From: Cognatishimia activa
GTDB taxonomy: Bacteria > Pseudomonadota > Alphaproteobacteria > Rhodobacterales > Rhodobacteraceae
Length of the DNA: 64,000 nucleotides
Direction of reading: 5' to 3'
Assembly: GCF_026016445.1 (NCBI RefSeq)
Contig: NZ_CP096147.1
Coordinates: 2,702,501-2,766,500 of the forward strand
Shown here: positions 60,174-64,000 of the stretch, in pieces
How positions within the stretch are numbered: the first letter of the stretch is position 1
How the letters are laid out: every line of letters begins with the position of its first letter
The notes under the pieces: model-generated
Database searches by the model: none
What the model saw: the letters and a program-made list of their open reading frames with translations, nothing else
What the model was told of the DNA's origin: nothing
Position numbers and translations under genes: made by a program

Positions 60174-61235
60174 ATGTCTGGTGTTGAATTAACCAACGTC
60201 ATCAAGAAATACGGCCAAACCCAGGTCATTCACGGTGTGGACCTAAAAATTGAAGATGGCGAATTCTGTGTATTTGTCGGCCCATCAGGCTGCGGTAAAT
60301 CCACTTTGCTGCGCATGGTTGCTGGTCTTGAAGAGACCACTGATGGTCAGATCAACATCGGCACCCGCGATGTGACTCATATGGATCCAGCGGAACGCGG
60401 CGTTGCGATGGTATTCCAGACCTATGCGCTATACCCGCATATGACCGTCGAAGAAAACATGGGCTTTGGGCTCAAAATGAACGGCGTTTCAAAAGCGGAA
60501 ATCGACAAAAAAGTTGGTGAAGCTTCCCAAATTCTTCAGTTGGACCAATATCTGAAGCGCAAACCAAAAGCGCTCTCTGGTGGTCAGCGCCAGCGTGTCG
60601 CCATCGGTCGTGCGATTGTCCGTGGCCCAGAGGTTTTCCTCTTTGACGAACCACTGTCCAACCTCGATGCGGAACTTCGTGTAGACATGCGTGTGGAGAT
60701 CGCGCGTCTGCACAGCGAAATTGGCGCCACAATGATCTACGTGACGCACGACCAAGTCGAAGCGATGACCTTGGCGGATAAGATCGTTGTGCTGCGCGCA
60801 GGATATATCGAGCAAGTTGGCGCCCCAATGGATCTTTTCCGCGATCCGGACAACAAGTTCGTGGCGGGCTTCATTGGCTCTCCTTCCATGAACTTCCTCA
60901 ACGGTGTGGTAGAAGGCGGCAAAGTTCGCGTGGCTGCATTAGACAACGAGCTGGTCGAAGCCAATGTGTCTCTGCCTGCAGACGGCACCGAAGTTCTTGT
61001 CGGCATGCGCCCGCAACACTTGTCTGTAACTGCTGCAGAAAGCACCGTGAAAGTCGATCTTGCGGAACAGCTCGGTGGTGTATCTTACGAGTACCTGTCT
61101 GCTGCGACCGGAGAACGAGTTGTCGTAGAAAGCAAAGAAGAAGACGTTCTGACCAAAGGCACCACAGTTAAGGTGAACTATCAGCCAGAAAAAGTTCTGT
61201 TCTTTGATGCGAAAACGGAACAGCGCATCCGATAA
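60174..61235 (+). CDS. sugar ABC transporter ATPase (UgpC/MsmK type)
   Basis: A 353-residue ATPase with Walker A GPSGCGKST, signature LSGGQRQRVAIGRA, Walker B VFLFDEPLSNLDAELR and the H-loop VTHDQVEA. A C-terminal regulatory OB domain (about 235-353) is present. It powers the two permeases encoded on the other strand. Its gene is separated from the permeases by the IclR gene, a split arrangement that still puts all parts within one regulon. It ends at a clear terminator. Confidence 0.94.
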   Translation: MSGVELTNVIKKYGQTQVIHGVDLKIEDGEFCVFVGPSGCGKSTLLRMVAGLEETTDGQINIGTRDVTHMDPAERGVAMVFQTYALYPHMTVEENMGFGLKMNGVSKAEIDKKVGEASQILQLDQYLKRKPKALSGGQRQRVAIGRAIVRGPEVFLFDEPLSNLDAELRVDMRVEIARLHSEIGATMIYVTHDQVEAMTLADKIVVLRAGYIEQVGAPMDLFRDPDNKFVAGFIGSPSMNFLNGVVEGGKVRVAALDNELVEANVSLPADGTEVLVGMRPQHLSVTAAESTVKVDLAEQLGGVSYEYLSAATGERVVVESKEEDVLTKGTTVKVNYQPEKVLFFDAKTEQRIR

Positions 61236-61261
61236 TCGTTACATTCAATTGTGACAACAAG

Positions 61262-61287
61262 GCCCGCAGCTTCGCTGCGGGCTTTTT
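61262..61287 (+). terminator. terminator after the transporter ATPase gene
   Basis: Stem GCCCGCAGC/GCTGCGGGC with loop TTC, followed by TTTTT. Confidence 0.93.
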
Positions 61288-61407
61288 GATTTCATGGTCA
61301 ATCCCACACGATTAACGTGAATTATCTCATAGTAAATACTTGTAAAAAGTGCACAAATACCCAAGTTAAGGCTGAGTAAAGTTTCTGTGAGGAGTTCCGC
61401 CCCGTAT

Positions 61408-62163
61408 ATGTTCGACGCCTATCTTTCGACGCCGTTCGCCCCGTTCACGTTTTCAATTGCCCTTCTTTTTGGTCTGCTTGCTCTGGAAGTCATCTTTCTG
61501 TTCTTAGGCGGATCCCTTTTTACCAGTGACAGTGCGGATACCGCCGATTTTGCGGAGATTGACGCAGATATTGGTGTTGATTCCGCAAGCCTAGACATTG
61601 CCGATCTAGGGGATTGGGATGCGGACCTTGGAGACGTCGACCTTGGTAACATCGAAGTTGCAGAAGCTGAGGTGTCGACCGATGTGGCAGGAGGCGGGAT
61701 CGCGAACTGGCTTGGCTTTGGTAAGATGCCTGCCGCAATTTGGCTGGCGACAATGCTCGCAAGCTACGGACTGGCAGGTCTTAGTCTTCAGAGCGCGCTT
61801 CAATCTCTGTTTGGTGCAGCCTGGAATCCAGCGATTGTCAGCCTGCCTGCCATCTTCGGGGCAATCTGGTTCACCAAAAAATTCGGTGGTGCTTTCGCGC
61901 GACTTGTACCTAAGACAGAAAGCGAATCTGTCTCTGAACGTCATCTGGGTCGGCGCAAAGGAGTCGTGAGCCAAGGATCCGCCTCTCGAGGACGCCCAGC
62001 AGAAGTTCGGGTCACAGACCGACATGGCAATCAACACTATCTACGCGCAGAACCTCTGCGCGACGACGCAACGATCCCGCAAGGCAGCGAGGTCATCGTT
62101 TTGCGTCACCGACGAGACGATGGTTACCGGATCGTTTCGATTTCTGAATCTACTCATTCTTAA
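61408..62163 (+). CDS. YqiJ-like membrane protein (OB-fold)
   Basis: A 251-residue membrane protein of the YqiJ/NfeD-like group. An N-terminal helix (FTFSIALLFGLLALEVIFLFLGG) is followed by an acidic stretch rich in Asp between about 40 and 90. Two further helices lie around GKMPAAIWLATMLASYGLAGL and AIVSLPAIFGAIWF, and a C-terminal OB-like domain has RHLGRRKGVVSQGSASRGRPAEVRV. It is paired with the flotillin gene ten bases downstream, the standard YqiJ-YqiK arrangement in membrane microdomains. The ATG at 61408 is preceded by GAGGAG 13 bases away; a GTG at 61387 is an alternative. Confidence 0.85.
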   Translation: MFDAYLSTPFAPFTFSIALLFGLLALEVIFLFLGGSLFTSDSADTADFAEIDADIGVDSASLDIADLGDWDADLGDVDLGNIEVAEAEVSTDVAGGGIANWLGFGKMPAAIWLATMLASYGLAGLSLQSALQSLFGAAWNPAIVSLPAIFGAIWFTKKFGGAFARLVPKTESESVSERHLGRRKGVVSQGSASRGRPAEVRVTDRHGNQHYLRAEPLRDDATIPQGSEVIVLRHRRDDGYRIVSISESTHS

Positions 62164-62172
62164 GGGGGACTA

Positions 62173-63870
62173 ATGTCTGAAATGTTATTTCTAACCTATG
62201 TCGCGGTCATCATTGCCCTGATCGCATTTATCGGCCTCGTATTGGCGCGGCTTTATCAACGCGCCACTCGCGAAGTCAGCCTCGTTAGAACAGGTGCTGG
62301 CGGCAAAAAGATCGTGATGGACGGCGGCACAATGGTCATCCCATTGCTGCATGAAGTTAGCCCAGTGAACATGAAAACACTGCGCCTTGAGGTGCAGCGG
62401 AGTCATGACGCCGCGCTGATCACCAAAGACCGCATGCGCGTTGACGTCGGTGTTGAGTTCTACGTCTCTGTATCGCCAACCGACGAAGGTATCGCCCGTG
62501 CTGCGCAGACCCTTGGTGCGCGCACATTCAATGTCGATCAGCTTCGTGAGATGATCGAAGGTAAACTCATTGACGGTCTGCGTGCTGTGGCAGCTCAGAT
62601 GAGCATGGATCAATTGCACGAAAACCGCGCGGACTTTGTTCAGGAAGTTCAGAACACGGTTTCCGAAGACCTGACCAAAAACGGTCTCTCGCTTGAATCC
62701 GTATCTCTGACCGCACTTGACCAAACGCCATTTGAAGCGCTTGACGAAAACAACGCGTTTAACGCCGTCGGTATGCGCCGTCTTGCTGAGGTGATTGCAA
62801 ACTCCAAGAAGGAGCGCGCCACCATTGATGCCGAAGCGGACGTGGCCGTCCGCCGTGCATCCATGGAAGCTGAGCGTCATAAGCTGACCATTCAGCAGGA
62901 TGAAGAACAGGCGCGTATTGAGCAGGCCCAAAAGGTGGAAACCATGAAGGCCGCGCAAGAAGCGGAAATCGCCCAGCGGCGCGAAGAAAGTCAACGTGAC
63001 AGTGAACGCGCGCGGATTGCCCGCGAAGAGCAGGTTCGCTCGGCTGAAATCGAACGCGAACGTAAAATCCGCGAAGCTGAGATCAACAAAGAGCGGGAGC
63101 TCGAGGTTGCAGATCAAGATCGACAGATCATCATCGCTCAAAAGTCCGAAGAAGAAAGCCGCGCACAGGCATCTGCCGATGTTGCACGCGCTGAAGCAAC
63201 CAAAGCCATGGAAGCCGTTGTGACCGCGAAACAGGTTGCTGAAGCGGAGCGTCTGAAGGAAATCGCCTTGATTGAAGCAGCACGTGAAGCGGAACGCGAG
63301 GCGACCAAAGTGCGTTTGTCAGCCTCTGCTGAACGTGACGCCGCCGAAGATCGCGCGACAGCACGTCGTGAAGAGGCGCAGGGTGAGGCGGATGCCATCA
63401 CCATCAAAGCAACGGCGAAGAAAAGCGACATGCTTGCTGAGGCCGAAGGTCGTCGCGCAATTACGGATGCCGAAAATGCTCTGTCTGATGCCATCATTGA
63501 GATGAAAGTGGCCTTGGCACGTCTGGAAGCGATGCCGAAAGTCCTAGCGGAAGCGGTGAAACCTGCCGAGAAGATCGACTCGATCCGTATCCACCAGCTG
63601 TCTGGCCTCAATCAAGGCGGCGGTGCTTCTGGCGGAACCGGTGCTGAAAAGGCGCCGATCAATCAGGCCCTGGATTCCATCATGGGCATGGCCGTGCAGA
63701 TGCCTGCTTTGAAGAAGCTTGGTGATGAGCTGGGTCTCAGCATGGAAGGTGGCATTGAAGGCCTTATGGAGACAGCAACCACCTCTGCCCCCGTGAAGGA
63801 AGCGCCAAAGCTGAACGGTTCAACCCCGCTACCGCTGGAGGAAACTGAAGCGGTAGCTCCTGACGCATAA
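62173..63870 (+). CDS. flotillin family protein (YqiK-like)
   Basis: A 565-residue membrane-anchored scaffold protein. One N-terminal helix (about 4-24) is followed by an SPFH domain (about 35-220) with VRTGAGGKKIVMDGGTMVIPLLHEV. A long charged coiled coil rich in Glu, Ala and Arg (about 220-440) follows, and a glycine-rich hinge lies around LNQGGGASGGTGAEKAP. Flotillins oligomerise in ordered membrane regions. Length is typical of YqiK. It is coupled to the YqiJ-like gene. Confidence 0.93.
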   Translation: MSEMLFLTYVAVIIALIAFIGLVLARLYQRATREVSLVRTGAGGKKIVMDGGTMVIPLLHEVSPVNMKTLRLEVQRSHDAALITKDRMRVDVGVEFYVSVSPTDEGIARAAQTLGARTFNVDQLREMIEGKLIDGLRAVAAQMSMDQLHENRADFVQEVQNTVSEDLTKNGLSLESVSLTALDQTPFEALDENNAFNAVGMRRLAEVIANSKKERATIDAEADVAVRRASMEAERHKLTIQQDEEQARIEQAQKVETMKAAQEAEIAQRREESQRDSERARIAREEQVRSAEIERERKIREAEINKERELEVADQDRQIIIAQKSEEESRAQASADVARAEATKAMEAVVTAKQVAEAERLKEIALIEAAREAEREATKVRLSASAERDAAEDRATARREEAQGEADAITIKATAKKSDMLAEAEGRRAITDAENALSDAIIEMKVALARLEAMPKVLAEAVKPAEKIDSIRIHQLSGLNQGGGASGGTGAEKAPINQALDSIMGMAVQMPALKKLGDELGLSMEGGIEGLMETATTSAPVKEAPKLNGSTPLPLEETEAVAPDA

Positions 63871-63893
63871 GGCTAGTTTCTTTATAATCAAAG

Positions 63894-63920
63894 ACGGCGC
63901 TGATCTTTCAGCGCCGTTTT
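63894..63920. terminator. bidirectional hairpin terminator
   Basis: Perfect ten-base stem ACGGCGCTGA/TCAGCGCCGT with loop TCTT, then TTT. It lies between the flotillin gene and the convergent gene at the right edge. Confidence 0.88.
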
Positions 63921-64000
63921 CATTTCAGGATTTGCTCAGCACCTCGCGCAGCCAGCGCCATGATCGTCAACGCTGGCGCCTCCCCGGCCCCAGAACTTGG
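63920..64000 (-). CDS. probable GMC oxidoreductase, C-terminal end
   Basis: Twenty-six codons enter from the right edge on the minus strand and stop at 63920-63922. The peptide reads PSSGAGEAPALTIMALAARG then AEQILK. The ALTIMALAARxAEQI pattern is the usual C-terminal end of glucose-methanol-choline oxidoreductases, FAD enzymes that oxidise alcohols. Too little is visible to name a substrate. The stop overlaps the shared terminator. Confidence 0.5.
   Translation of the reverse strand, partial: PSSGAGEAPALTIMALAARGAEQILK

Noticed and set aside
62191..63141. Long open frame on the minus strand across the flotillin gene
   Set aside because: It arises from the biased codon use of the coiled-coil region and has no ribosome-binding site or family features.
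1..64000. CRISPR arrays, insertion sequences or prophage genes
   Set aside because: No regularly spaced repeats, transposase, integrase or phage structural genes were seen in either strand.

Overview
The window is a stretch of alphaproteobacterial chromosome, most likely from the Rhodobacterales (Roseobacter/Paracoccus relatives). The evidence is a petA-petB-petC bc1 operon, an IalB-family protein, a type II lumazine synthase behind an FMN riboswitch, a Rhizobium etli-type asparaginase, roseobacter-like sugar catabolic genes and a Paracoccus-type mevalonate operon. Base composition looks moderate (mid-50s % GC by eye, not computed). I see no insertion sequence, prophage or CRISPR array.

Left part (1-21.8 kb), mostly housekeeping. 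It holds a partial ORF, an IalB-family protein, a class 3 asparaginase and an ArsR/AHSA1/YCII operon with its own operator. A LysR regulator then diverges from an operon of glutaryl-CoA dehydrogenase, a fused 2-oxoacid dehydrogenase E1 and an acyltransferase. Next come the NAD salvage pair pncB/pncA, the tRNA hydroxylase trhO, a YcaQ-like protein, a DUF2189 membrane protein, petABC, an outer-membrane barrel, two GST genes, FMN riboswitch-ribH, mtaB-dapF and tRNA-Lys.

Middle part (22-38.6 kb), a surface polysaccharide locus. A TupA-like ATP-grasp protein diverges from an eight-gene, tightly overlapping operon: UDP-glucuronate decarboxylase, priming sugar transferase, Wzz/BY-kinase, CDP-paratose-2-epimerase-like SDR, WecG/TagA transferase, Wzx flippase, O-antigen ligase/polymerase and GT4. 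An unrecognised minus-strand gene follows. Then come two multidomain proteins with mirrored architecture (GT2-methyltransferase and methyltransferase-GT) and an asparagine-synthetase-like protein. A perfect TTAA-N7-TTAAC motif (CtrA consensus) lies here, and weaker copies lie before the main operon.

From 38.6 to 44.9 kb there is a complete six-gene mevalonate operon (mvaA-idi-hcs-mvk-pmk-mvd), an isoprenoid route that is rare in Alphaproteobacteria. An intergenic region with unexplained inverted repeats separates it from an FtsX-type ABC exporter with a histidine-rich extracytoplasmic domain.

Right part (47-61.3 kb), a galactoside utilisation regulon. A minus-strand operon encodes a solute-binding protein, two permeases, GH36 alpha-galactosidase, IlvD/Edd dehydratase, SDR dehydrogenase, KDGal kinase, KDPGal aldolase, lactonase and GH42 beta-galactosidase. 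Divergently lie an IclR regulator and the transporter ATPase. Together these would import alpha- or beta-galactosides, release galactose and oxidise it by the De Ley-Doudoroff route to pyruvate and glyceraldehyde-3-phosphate. The window ends with a YqiJ/flotillin pair and the C-terminal end of a probable GMC oxidoreductase.

The points most worth follow-up are the mirrored glycan-modification genes with their CtrA site, the gcdH-E1-acyltransferase operon, the mevalonate operon with its upstream repeats, and several enzymes whose textbook catalytic residue is replaced.
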